Both the position numbers and the translations under genes were made by a program. Under the pieces are notes generated by a model, which saw only the letters and a list, made by a program, of their open reading frames with translations, ran no database searches and was not told the DNA's origin. Positions 1 through 5,935 of a stretch of 8,401 bases of DNA are shown piece after piece. Location: NCBI GenBank assembly GCA_024653875.1, contig JANLHE010000653.1, positions 1-8,401 on the forward strand, in the 5' to 3' direction. Position 1 is the first letter of the stretch. Each line of letters starts with the position of its first letter. Source of the stretch: Acidobacteriota bacterium. Lineage in GTDB: Bacteria > Acidobacteriota > Vicinamibacteria > Vicinamibacterales > SCN-69-37.

Positions 1-345
1 GAGGCGGCCGTTCCAGATCTTGTAGAACACCTGCCCGTCCGCGTTGCGTGCCGCGCGCGCCGGGTTGGTCAGGTCCATGTCGGCCGCGTATTTGGCGTCG
101 GCATCCGGGCCGTTGCCCTTGGCCGTTGCGCCGTGGCACCGCTCGCACTTCGCGGCGAATAACTTCCTGCCGGCCGCGAGCGTGGCCGCGCTTGCCGGCA
201 GCGGGTTCCTTTCGTCGACGGCGGTCGCCGGAATGGTCCAGCGGGCGCTTTGTGCCGGCGCGTGACGGGCCGCCGCAGCCAGGGCGCCGGTCAGCGTGCC
301 AAGAACAAGGACGAGCGCGAGGGTGAAACCCCGGGGAGTACGCAT
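1..345 (-). CDS. Exported c-type cytochrome (N-terminal part, runs off left edge)
   Basis: The reading frame is open from an ATG at 345-343 to the window edge (115 codons), so only the N-terminal part is seen. Residues 1 to about 26 form a Sec-type signal peptide: a basic start (MRTPRG), a long Leu/Val/Ala core and an alanine-rich end. After a short Pro/Ala-rich stretch comes CERCHG at residues 67-72, a covalent haem-binding CXXCH motif with H71 as proximal ligand. It is preceded by AAGRKLFAAK and followed by GxxxKGNGP, the usual surroundings of a class I cytochrome c domain. The distal Met ligand would lie near or beyond the edge and cannot be confirmed. The protein should act in the periplasm as an electron carrier or as the haem domain of a larger dehydrogenase; the total length is unknown. 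No Shine-Dalgarno precedes the ATG, and a -10-like TATCGT lies 7 bases upstream. It is divergent from the M20 gene and probably unrelated to the sugar genes. Confidence 0.85.
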   Translation of the reverse strand, partial: MRTPRGFTLALVLVLGTLTGALAAAARHAPAQSARWTIPATAVDERNPLPASAATLAAGRKLFAAKCERCHGATAKGNGPDADAKYAADMDLTNPARAARNADGQVFYKIWNGRL

Positions 346-380
346 GCGCGACACGATACCGTACGGGCTATGATCCGTGC
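346..380. promoter_or_regulatory. Short divergent promoter region, probably leaderless
   Basis: Only 35 bases separate two divergent ATG codons. On the plus strand TATGAT (369-374, 5 of 6 matches to TATAAT) lies 6 bases before the ATG at 381, so transcription would begin at or next to the start codon. A weak -35 candidate, GCGACA (348-353), sits 15 bases upstream of it. On the minus strand TATCGT (358 to 353) lies 7 bases before the ATG at 345. No Shine-Dalgarno precedes either gene. The hexamers are seen directly; promoter function and leaderless transcription are inferred. Confidence 0.4.
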
Positions 381-1661
381 ATGTTCACACGACTGCGAAT
401 AGCGGCTGTGGCCGCCTGCCTGTTGAACCTGTCGTTGGCGGCACAAACGAGTACGTACGACGGGACGGTGGCGAAGGTGCGTGCCGGCGACGGGTTCAAG
501 AAGGCCCTGGCGGTGCTCGATCGCGATCACGACCGGCTGGTCCAGGAGATCATCACCCTGACCGAAATACCCGCGCCGCCGTTCAAGGAAGCTGCGCGCG
601 GCAAGGCGTACCTGGAGATGCTGCGCGCGTCCGGGCTGACCGACGTCGAACAGGACGACGAAGGCAACGTGATGGGCCTGCGCAAGGGGACGGGCGCCGG
701 GCCGCTGATTGCCGTCGCGGCGCACCTGGACACCGTGTTCCCCGAGGGCACGGTCGTGAAGGTCCGGCGTGAGGGCGATCGATTGTCCGCGCCGGGCATC
801 GGCGACGACACGCGATCGCTTGCCGTGCTGCTCGCGATGATCCGCGCGATGAACGAAGCGGCCATCCTGACCACCAGCGACATCCTGTTCATCGGCAACG
901 TGGGCGAGGAAGGGCAGGGCGACCTGCGCGGCGTGAAGCACCTGTTCACGAAGGGCAAGTACAAGGACCGCATCAAGATGTTCATCTCGGTGGACGGCGC
1001 GGGCGGCGGCGCGGACATCACCCACGGGGGCGTGGGCAGCCGGCGGTATCGGGTGACGTTCAAGGGCCCGGGCGGCCACAGTTACGGCGCCTTCGGACTG
1101 GTCAGCCCCGCGTTCGCGATGTCGGGCGCGACGGCGCGGTTCGGCAAACTGACGGTGCCGGCCACCCCGAAGACCACCTACTCGGTGGGCGTGGTCGGCG
1201 GCGGCACGTCGGTCAACTCGATTCCCTTCGAGACGTGGATGGAGATCGACATGCGCTCCGAGTCGCGCACTGAGCTGCAGAAACTCGATGAGCGCTTCGT
1301 GTCGCTCATCAATGAAGCGGTCCAGGAAGAGAACCGGGCGCGGTCGGTGGCGCAGGGCCCCGTCACCGCGGACCTGAAGATCATCGGCGACCGTCCGTCG
1401 GGCGAAACGCCGGTGGACGCGCTGATCGTCCAGACCGCGGCCGCGTCCATTCGCGCCGCCGGCGGCCGGCCGACCTTCAGCTGGAGCAGCACGGACTCCA
1501 ACATTCCGATCAGCCTGGGCATCCCCGCGATCACCGTGGACTCGGGCGGCCGCGGCGGCCGCGCCCACGCGCTGGACGAGTGGATCTCGGTGGACAAGGT
1601 CCCGAGCCTGCGCGGCATCGAGATCGCGCTGGTGACGTTGTTGGCGCTGGCCGGCGCGTAG
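381..1661 (+). CDS. Exported M20-family zinc metallohydrolase (peptidase or amidohydrolase)
   Basis: This 426-residue protein begins with a Sec-type signal peptide (MFTRLRIAAVAACLLNLSLA, likely cleaved near A21), so it should work in the periplasm. The mature part matches the di-zinc M20 fold in motif order: AHLDTVFP with H115 and D117, then GIGDDTRSLA with the bridging aspartate at 142/143, then EEG with E176 (general base) and E177 (ligand), D205 in SVDG, and H396 in RAHALDEW near the C-terminus. GGHSYGAFG at 231-239 carries the dimerisation-domain histidine (H233) that completes the partner's active site in this family. All expected metal ligands appear present, and the length is normal for tripeptidase T/carboxypeptidase G2-like members. 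Substrate cannot be told: peptide, acylamino acid or other amide. It is the first gene of a tight rightward run, with 4 bases to the next start. It has no Shine-Dalgarno and a TATGAT hexamer just upstream. Its place in front of sugar genes is odd. Confidence 0.88.
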   Translation: MFTRLRIAAVAACLLNLSLAAQTSTYDGTVAKVRAGDGFKKALAVLDRDHDRLVQEIITLTEIPAPPFKEAARGKAYLEMLRASGLTDVEQDDEGNVMGLRKGTGAGPLIAVAAHLDTVFPEGTVVKVRREGDRLSAPGIGDDTRSLAVLLAMIRAMNEAAILTTSDILFIGNVGEEGQGDLRGVKHLFTKGKYKDRIKMFISVDGAGGGADITHGGVGSRRYRVTFKGPGGHSYGAFGLVSPAFAMSGATARFGKLTVPATPKTTYSVGVVGGGTSVNSIPFETWMEIDMRSESRTELQKLDERFVSLINEAVQEENRARSVAQGPVTADLKIIGDRPSGETPVDALIVQTAAASIRAAGGRPTFSWSSTDSNIPISLGIPAITVDSGGRGGRAHALDEWISVDKVPSLRGIEIALVTLLALAGA

Positions 1662-1665
1662 TCCC

Positions 1666-2667
1666 ATGCGGAAGATCAAGTGGGGCGTGCTCGGCACATC
1701 GAAGTTCGCGGCCGAGAAAGTGATTCCCGCGATGCAGGGCGGGGACTACACCGAGGTGGTCGCGATCGCGTCGCGCGATGCGGCCAAGGCGTGGGCCTCG
1801 GCGACGCTGCTCGGGATTCCCAAAGCCTACGGGTCGTACGAGGCCTTGATCGCGGATCGCGAGGTCGACGCCATCTACAACCCGCTGCCGAACCACCTGC
1901 ATCTGCCGTGGACCCAGGCTGCGGCCGAGGCCGGCAAGCACGTGTTGTGCGAGAAGCCCATTGGACTGACCGCCGCGGATGCCCGGGATCTGATCGCCGT
2001 GCGGGACAGGACGGGGGTGCGGATCCAGGAGGCGTTCATGGTGCGCACCCATCCGCAGTGGCTGCGCGCGATGGAGATCTGCCAGTCCGGCCGCCTCGGC
2101 GACGTCCGTGCGTACGTGGGCGTCTTCAGTTACTTCAACAACGACACGCTGAACATCCGGAACGTGGCGGAGTGGGGAGGCGGCGGCCTGTTGGACATCG
2201 GCTGTTACCTCATCGGCACGTCACGGATGATCTTTGATGAGGAGCCGCGGCGCGTCATGGCGCTCATGGAGCGGGACGCGGTGTCGGGCGTGGACACGCT
2301 GGCATCGCTGATGCTGGACTTTCCGTCAGGGCAGGCCGTCGGCATGTGCAGCACGCGACTAGTGGGGCATCAGCGCGTCCAGATTTTCGGGACCAGGGGC
2401 AAACTCGAGCTGGAGATTCCGTTCAACGCGCCGCCCGATCGGCCCTGCCGGATTAGCGTCGACACCGACGGCGACCCGCTCGGGCGAGGGGTGAGCATTC
2501 TCGAGATCCCCACGTGTGATCAGTACCGGATTCAGGGCGATCTGTTCTCGCGCGCGATTCTCCTCGACGGCCCGGTGCCGTATCCGCTCGAAATGTCTGT
2601 GGCGAACATGGCGATCATCGACGCGGCATTCCGGTCGGCCGCCAGGGGCAGGTGGGAAACCGTGTGA
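1666..2667 (+). CDS. Gfo/Idh/MocA-family NAD(P)-dependent sugar oxidoreductase
   Basis: This 333-residue protein has no signal peptide and should be cytoplasmic. The N-terminus WGVLGTSKFA (6-15) is the glycine-rich turn of a Rossmann fold. YNPLPNHLH (71-79) and the hallmark CEKPIG (95-100, with K97 of the EKP motif) follow, as is usual in Gfo/Idh/MocA enzymes. GGGGLLDIGCYLIG (171-184) matches the second signature. In the dihydrodiol dehydrogenase/D-xylose-NADP dehydrogenase branch the Tyr of DIGxY, here Y181, pairs with the EKP Lys in catalysis. The C-terminal half is the mixed alpha/beta substrate domain of the family. Expected chemistry is hydride transfer between NAD(P) and a sugar, sugar lactone or polyol; the exact substrate cannot be read from sequence. 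It starts 4 bases after the M20 stop codon without a clear Shine-Dalgarno. Its stop codon overlaps the start of the xylulokinase gene, so a pentose or pentitol substrate is a reasonable inference. Confidence 0.9.
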   Translation: MRKIKWGVLGTSKFAAEKVIPAMQGGDYTEVVAIASRDAAKAWASATLLGIPKAYGSYEALIADREVDAIYNPLPNHLHLPWTQAAAEAGKHVLCEKPIGLTAADARDLIAVRDRTGVRIQEAFMVRTHPQWLRAMEICQSGRLGDVRAYVGVFSYFNNDTLNIRNVAEWGGGGLLDIGCYLIGTSRMIFDEEPRRVMALMERDAVSGVDTLASLMLDFPSGQAVGMCSTRLVGHQRVQIFGTRGKLELEIPFNAPPDRPCRISVDTDGDPLGRGVSILEIPTCDQYRIQGDLFSRAILLDGPVPYPLEMSVANMAIIDAAFRSAARGRWETV

Positions 2668-4193
2668 CGTATCTCGGCCTCGACAGCTCCACGCAGAGCC
2701 TGTCGGCGGTGATCATTCGGGTGGAGGCCGGACGGGCCGAGGTGGTCTGGCAACACGCGATCGGGTTTGATGAGACGTTCCCGGAGTTCGGCACGGTCCA
2801 CGGCGTTCTGCCATCGGATGACCCGCGGGTGAAGGTGTCGGTGCCGGCGATGTGGGCCGGCGCCCTGGATCGGATGCTGGCCGAGGTGGCGCACAGCGGG
2901 GTGGACCTCCGGGGGCTGCGCGCGCTCAGCGGGTCCGCGCAGCAACACGGCAGCGTGTACGTCAGGGCGGATGGCAGGCTGGCGCGCGCGGTGTCGCCGA
3001 TCTGGATGGACAGCAGTACGCGCGAGGCCTGCGCGGACATCACGGCCGCGCTGGGCGGCGATGCGGCGCTGGCGAGCCGGACCGGGTCCAGAGCCTTCGA
3101 GCGCTTCACCGGGCCGCAGATCCGGAAGTTTCATCAGACCGAACCCGCGGCGTACGCCGGCACGCACCGCATCCACATGGTGAGCTCGTTCCTGGCCTCG
3201 CAGCTGATCGATGGAGAGGCGCCGCTCGATCCAGGTGACGCCAGCGGCATGAACCTGATGGATCTGGCCACGCGCGACTGGTGGCCGGACGCCGTGGCCG
3301 CCACCGCGCCCGGTCTCGCCGCGCGCCTTCCGCCCATCGTCCCGCCGGACACGGTGATCGGCGTGCTCGCGCCGCGCTGGCAGGCGCGCCACGGCCTGCC
3401 GCCCGCGCGCGTCGTCGTGTGGACCGGAGATAACCCGTCGAGCCTCATTGGAACCGGGCTCATCGACGAAGGCCGCGTGGCGGTGTCGCTGGGCACGAGC
3501 GACACGGTGTTCGGCCTGATGCGCGCGCCGCGCGTGGACGCGGGCGGCACCGGCCATGTCTTTGGCGCGCCCACCGGCGATTACATGGGCATCACCGTGT
3601 TCAGGAACGGGTCTCTCGCGCGCGAACGCGTGCGCGACACGTACGGCCTGGACTGGCCCGGCTTTTCGGCAATGCTGCGCGCCACGCCGCCGGGCAACCA
3701 CGGCCGGCTCCTGTTCCCGTGGTTCGAGCCGGAGATTACCCCCGACGTGCCCGTGCCGGGCCTCCGGCGGGTGAACCTGGATCCCGGCGACGGGCCGGGG
3801 CACGTGCGCGGCGTGGTGGAAGCGCAGATGATGGCGATGGCGAACCACTCGGCGTGGATGGGCGTGGACGTCCGTGTCATTCACGCCACCGGGGGCGCGT
3901 CCGCGAACCGTGAGATCCTCCAGGTGCTTGCCGACGTCTTCAACGCCGACGTGTACAGGTTCGAGGCGGGCAACTCGGCGTGCCTGGGCGCGGCGCTGCG
4001 GGCCTGGCACGCCGATGCCGCGGCGAGTGGGCATCCGGTCTCGTGGCCGGACGTGGTGCGCGACCTGGCGACGCCGGACGTCAGGAGTGTGGTCCGGCCT
4101 GGAGCCGCCGGCACCGGGGTCTATCCCGCCCTGCGGCGTCGTTATGCGCGCGAAGAATGCACGGTACGACACTACAATGACGCAACTCTCTAA
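2664..4193 (+). CDS. xylB: Xylulokinase, eukaryotic XYLB-like FGGY kinase
   Basis: This kinase would phosphorylate D-xylulose to D-xylulose 5-phosphate with ATP in the cytoplasm, feeding the pentose phosphate pathway. I chose the GTG at 2664 (509 residues): it overlaps the upstream stop as GTGA, and AGGTGG (2650-2655) lies 8 bases before it. The protein then begins MTYLGLDSSTQS, the phosphate-1 motif of FGGY kinases. An earlier in-frame GTG at 2652 adds four residues and is less well placed. Visible motifs are SGSAQQHGSVY (89-99), SPIWMDSST (111-119), GSRAFERFTGPQI (141-153), TGDNPSS (254-260, D256 the likely catalytic base), AVSLGTSDT (273-281, phosphate binding) and ATGGASANREILQVLADVF (408-426, nucleotide site). 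Several of these resemble my recollection of human XYLB more closely than E. coli XylB, which is shorter. It is translationally coupled to the oxidoreductase. Other ketose or polyol substrates are possible, because FGGY specificity is not certain from motifs. Confidence 0.9.
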   Translation: MTYLGLDSSTQSLSAVIIRVEAGRAEVVWQHAIGFDETFPEFGTVHGVLPSDDPRVKVSVPAMWAGALDRMLAEVAHSGVDLRGLRALSGSAQQHGSVYVRADGRLARAVSPIWMDSSTREACADITAALGGDAALASRTGSRAFERFTGPQIRKFHQTEPAAYAGTHRIHMVSSFLASQLIDGEAPLDPGDASGMNLMDLATRDWWPDAVAATAPGLAARLPPIVPPDTVIGVLAPRWQARHGLPPARVVVWTGDNPSSLIGTGLIDEGRVAVSLGTSDTVFGLMRAPRVDAGGTGHVFGAPTGDYMGITVFRNGSLARERVRDTYGLDWPGFSAMLRATPPGNHGRLLFPWFEPEITPDVPVPGLRRVNLDPGDGPGHVRGVVEAQMMAMANHSAWMGVDVRVIHATGGASANREILQVLADVFNADVYRFEAGNSACLGAALRAWHADAAASGHPVSWPDVVRDLATPDVRSVVRPGAAGTGVYPALRRRYAREECTVRHYNDATL

Positions 4194-4198
4194 GGAGG
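4173..4198 (+). promoter_or_regulatory. Strong Shine-Dalgarno and possible internal -10 before the small membrane protein gene
   Basis: AAGGAGG (4192-4198) overlaps the xylulokinase TAA stop and stands 6 bases before the ATG at 4205, an ideal ribosome-binding site. It is the strongest such site in the window. Just upstream, TACAAT (4173-4178) matches the -10 consensus at 5 of 6 positions and would give a short leader. I see no good -35, so a separate promoter is only a possibility. Confidence 0.5.
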
Positions 4199-4204
4199 CT
4201 TCAC

Positions 4205-4651
4205 ATGACCACGTCGGAACAGGCACCGAAAGACCTCGTTGGGTTTCTCGACTACTACCTCGTCCAGAAGGCACCGTTTCAGATTCCCGCGGAAATCAAG
4301 GAACTGCTCGTCAAGTTCGGCCCGTGGATCGCGCTGGTGCTGCTGGTCCTGTCGCTGCCAGGGCTGCTGCTGGTGTTGGGCATCGGCACCGCCTTCATGC
4401 CGTTTGGCGGCGTGGGCTATGCCGCTGGATTCACCTACCTGACGGTGTTGCTGCTGGCGCAGCTGGTGTTGCTGGTCATGGCGCTGCCCGGACTCTTCAA
4501 GCGCAAGATGTCCGCGTGGAAGCTGATGCTGTGGTCCCAGCTGGTCGGCATCGTCCTGTCGCTGCTCAGCGGATCGATCCTCGGTGCGATCATCGGCGGC
4601 CTGATCGGGCTGTACATCCTGTTTCAGATCCGATCGCTGTACGTGAATTGA
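4205..4651 (+). CDS. Small multi-pass membrane protein of unknown function
   Basis: This 148-residue protein has a polar N-terminus of about 38 residues (DLVGFLDYYLVQKAPFQIPAEIKELLVKF) that looks amphipathic and cytoplasmic or membrane-associated. Hydrophobic segments follow at about 40-62 and 73-97, and a long stretch at 106-143 probably makes two more helices, giving about four transmembrane segments. A basic loop, FKRKMSAWK (98-106), sits between helices 2 and 3 and by the positive-inside rule should face the cytoplasm. There is no signal peptide, lipobox or catalytic motif. I recall similar small proteins with a YLVxKAPF start as uncharacterised in several phyla, but cannot name a family. 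It begins 11 bases after the xylulokinase stop with a strong ribosome-binding site, so it can be in the same transcript. Nothing shows a role in sugar metabolism. It ends 15 bases before a twin hairpin. Confidence 0.8.
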   Translation: MTTSEQAPKDLVGFLDYYLVQKAPFQIPAEIKELLVKFGPWIALVLLVLSLPGLLLVLGIGTAFMPFGGVGYAAGFTYLTVLLLAQLVLLVMALPGLFKRKMSAWKLMLWSQLVGIVLSLLSGSILGAIIGGLIGLYILFQIRSLYVN

Positions 4652-4666
4652 ATCAACGCACGGCAG

Positions 4667-4688
4667 GCCCCGGGCTTCAGCCCGGGGC
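4667..4688. repeat. GC-rich inverted repeat 1 (9-bp stem, TTCA loop)
   Basis: The arm GCCCCGGGC (4667-4675) pairs perfectly with GCCCGGGGC (4680-4688) around the loop TTCA. It lies in the 86-base gap between two convergent genes, 15 bases after the membrane protein stop. There is no T-tract on either strand, so it is not a classical intrinsic terminator, but it could stop or stabilise transcripts from both sides. Its core GGGC-TTCA-GCCC is almost the same as that of the next hairpin, which suggests a REP-like dispersed element. Confidence 0.75.
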
Positions 4689-4692
4689 GCGC

Positions 4693-4714
4693 GGCACGGG
4701 CTAAAGCCCGTGCC
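4693..4714. repeat. GC-rich inverted repeat 2 (9-bp stem, TAAA loop)
   Basis: The arm GGCACGGGC (4693-4701) pairs perfectly with GCCCGTGCC (4706-4714) around the loop TAAA. It follows the first hairpin after four bases and shares the core pattern GGGC, a four-base loop, then GCCC. It stands 23 bases beyond the end of the convergent galM gene. A bidirectional transcription barrier or half of a twin REP-like element are both plausible; the sequence alone does not decide. Confidence 0.75.
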
Positions 4715-4737
4715 CTCCGTGTGAAGAGATCCCCGCC

Positions 4738-5901
4738 TTACCTCGCGCCGAAGGCGAACACGGTCTGTGACGTGTACTCGCCGCCCGGGCGCAACTCGAT
4801 GGGCGGGAAGCCGGGCTTGTTCGGGGAGTCGGGGAAGTGCTGCGTCTCCAGGCAGAAGCCGGAGCGGTGCGGATACACGCGCCCGCCCTTGCCGGTGATC
4901 GTGCCGTCGAGGAAGTTGCCGGTGTACAGCTGCACGCCGGGTTCGGTGGTGGTGATCTCGAGCGTGCGGCCGGTGATGGGTTCGTACACGCGCGCGGCCA
5001 GTTGCAGGCCGTCGCCTGACCGCGTCAGCACGTAGTTGTGGTCGTAGCCCTTGCCCCGCTCCAGCTGCACGTTCCCGGCAGTCCCGGCGGTATTGATGCG
5101 CGCGCCAATCGCGGTGGCCGTGCGGAAGTCGAAGGGCGTGCCGTCCACCGGCGCGAGCTCGCCGGTCGGGATCAGGCCCTCGTCCACCGGCGTGTAGCGG
5201 TCGGCGTTGATCTGCAACTCGTGGCCCAGGATGTCGGCCGCCTTGGCGCCTGCCAGGTTGAAATAGCTGTGCTGCGTGAGGTTGATGACGGTCGGCTTGT
5301 CGCTGGTCGCGTGGTAGTCGACCACCAGCCTGTTGTCGGGCGTCAGCGTGTAGACCACGTGCGCGGTGACCGTGCCTGGATAGCCTTCTTCACCATCCGC
5401 GCTGGTGTACTCCAGGCGCACGCCCACGCCCGTGCGGTCCTGGAATGGATCCGCCTTCCAGACCACCTTGTCCCAGCCTTTCAGCCCGCCGTGCAGGTGG
5501 TTGGGGCCGTTGTTCTTTGCCAGCGCGTAGGTCTGCCCGTCCAGCGTGAACCGGCCGTTGGCGATGCGGTTGGCCACGCGGCCAATCAGGCTGCCGAAAT
5601 ACGGCGAATTCGCTTCGTACGCCGCCACCGAGTCGTGGCCCAGCACGATGTCGTCCGCCACGCCGTCGCGGTCCCGGGTCTTGAGCGACGTGATGATGCC
5701 GCCGTAGGTCAGCACCGACATCTCCAGACCCTTGCCGTTGTGCAAGGCGATGAGATCCACGGGCGTGCCGTCGGCGGTGGCGCCAAACGGCGTTCGCGTG
5801 ATGCGCGGTTGCGTCAAAGGCACCTCACCGGATGATTCTCCACGGCCACACCCTGGCGCAAGCAGCACGGCCGCCACGACCATTGTCAGCAGGTTTTTCA
5901 T
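4738..5901 (-). CDS. galM: Exported aldose 1-epimerase (galactose mutarotase), putative lipoprotein
   Basis: This 387-residue enzyme interconverts the alpha and beta anomers of an aldose such as galactose, glucose or xylose. Family motifs occur in order: the TYGGIITSL region (65-73), FGSLIGRVANRIANGRF (102-118), NNGPNHLHGG (130-139, H137 equivalent to the first catalytic His), NLTQHSYFNL (207-216, H211 the proton donor), YDHNYVL (286-292, D287 substrate-binding) and GFCLETQHFPDSPN (348-361, E352 the catalytic base). The active site looks complete. The N-terminus MKNLLTMVVAAVLLAPGC is a signal peptide ending in a lipobox-like LAPGC with C18, followed by a flexible Gly/Ser-rich stretch, so the mature enzyme is probably a lipid-anchored periplasmic protein. 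Pro at the -2 position is unusual for a lipobox, so a soluble exported form is possible. It is transcribed alone, divergent from the ABC operon and convergent with the xylulokinase run. The ATG at 5901 has no Shine-Dalgarno but a good -35/-10 pair just upstream. Confidence 0.93.
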   Translation of the reverse strand: MKNLLTMVVAAVLLAPGCGRGESSGEVPLTQPRITRTPFGATADGTPVDLIALHNGKGLEMSVLTYGGIITSLKTRDRDGVADDIVLGHDSVAAYEANSPYFGSLIGRVANRIANGRFTLDGQTYALAKNNGPNHLHGGLKGWDKVVWKADPFQDRTGVGVRLEYTSADGEEGYPGTVTAHVVYTLTPDNRLVVDYHATSDKPTVINLTQHSYFNLAGAKAADILGHELQINADRYTPVDEGLIPTGELAPVDGTPFDFRTATAIGARINTAGTAGNVQLERGKGYDHNYVLTRSGDGLQLAARVYEPITGRTLEITTTEPGVQLYTGNFLDGTITGKGGRVYPHRSGFCLETQHFPDSPNKPGFPPIELRPGGEYTSQTVFAFGAR

Positions 5902-5907
5902 GTGCGC

Positions 5908-5935
5908 ATCGTATACGATCGCCGCCGAATGACAA
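5908..5935 (-). promoter_or_regulatory. galM promoter with a 12-bp palindrome shared by the divergent ABC operon
   Basis: ATCGTATACGAT (5908-5919) is a perfect 12-bp palindrome in the 27-base gap between two divergent ATGs. Read on the minus strand it contains TACGAT (5913 to 5908). TTGTCA (5935 to 5930, 5 of 6 to TTGACA) lies 16 bases upstream of that, and the galM ATG follows 6 bases downstream. On the plus strand the same palindrome gives TACGAT (5914-5919), 9 bases before the ABC ATG. The galM -35 overlaps the ABC start codon. Opposed promoters in so little space would compete, and the palindrome could also bind a dimeric regulator. Function is inferred. Confidence 0.45.

Noticed and set aside
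412..467. Possible frame break or second gene start near the M20 N-terminus
   Set aside because: The frame is continuous from a clear signal peptide into the M20 domain; the overlapping frame that starts at 377 has no domain.
1544..1566. GC-rich near-palindrome made of repeated GGCCGC in the M20 gene
   Set aside because: It codes for the glycine/arginine loop SGGRGGRAHA next to ligand H396, which explains the composition without a regulatory role.
291..1697. 468-residue open frame on the minus strand opposite the M20 gene
   Set aside because: The plus-strand frame has a signal peptide and all M20 metal ligands; the antisense product is low-complexity Arg/Ala/His sequence.
2652..2663. Earlier GTG start for xylulokinase
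   Set aside because: It lies deeper inside the upstream gene with poorer ribosome-binding spacing. GTG 2664 gives a GTGA overlap with AGGTGG 8 bases before it.
2532..4274. 580-residue open frame on the minus strand opposite the xylulokinase gene
   Set aside because: It mirrors a gene with complete kinase motifs. Its translation is rich in Arg, His and Gly with no recognisable domain, as expected from antisense GC-rich codons.
5038..5835. 265-residue open frame on the plus strand within galM
   Set aside because: Antisense shadow of a mutarotase with an intact catalytic set; no motif or ribosome-binding site of its own.
5902..5928. GTG start that would add nine residues to the ABC ATPase
   Set aside because: It would abut the galM start codon and place the palindrome inside both genes; the family N-terminus begins naturally at ATG 5929.
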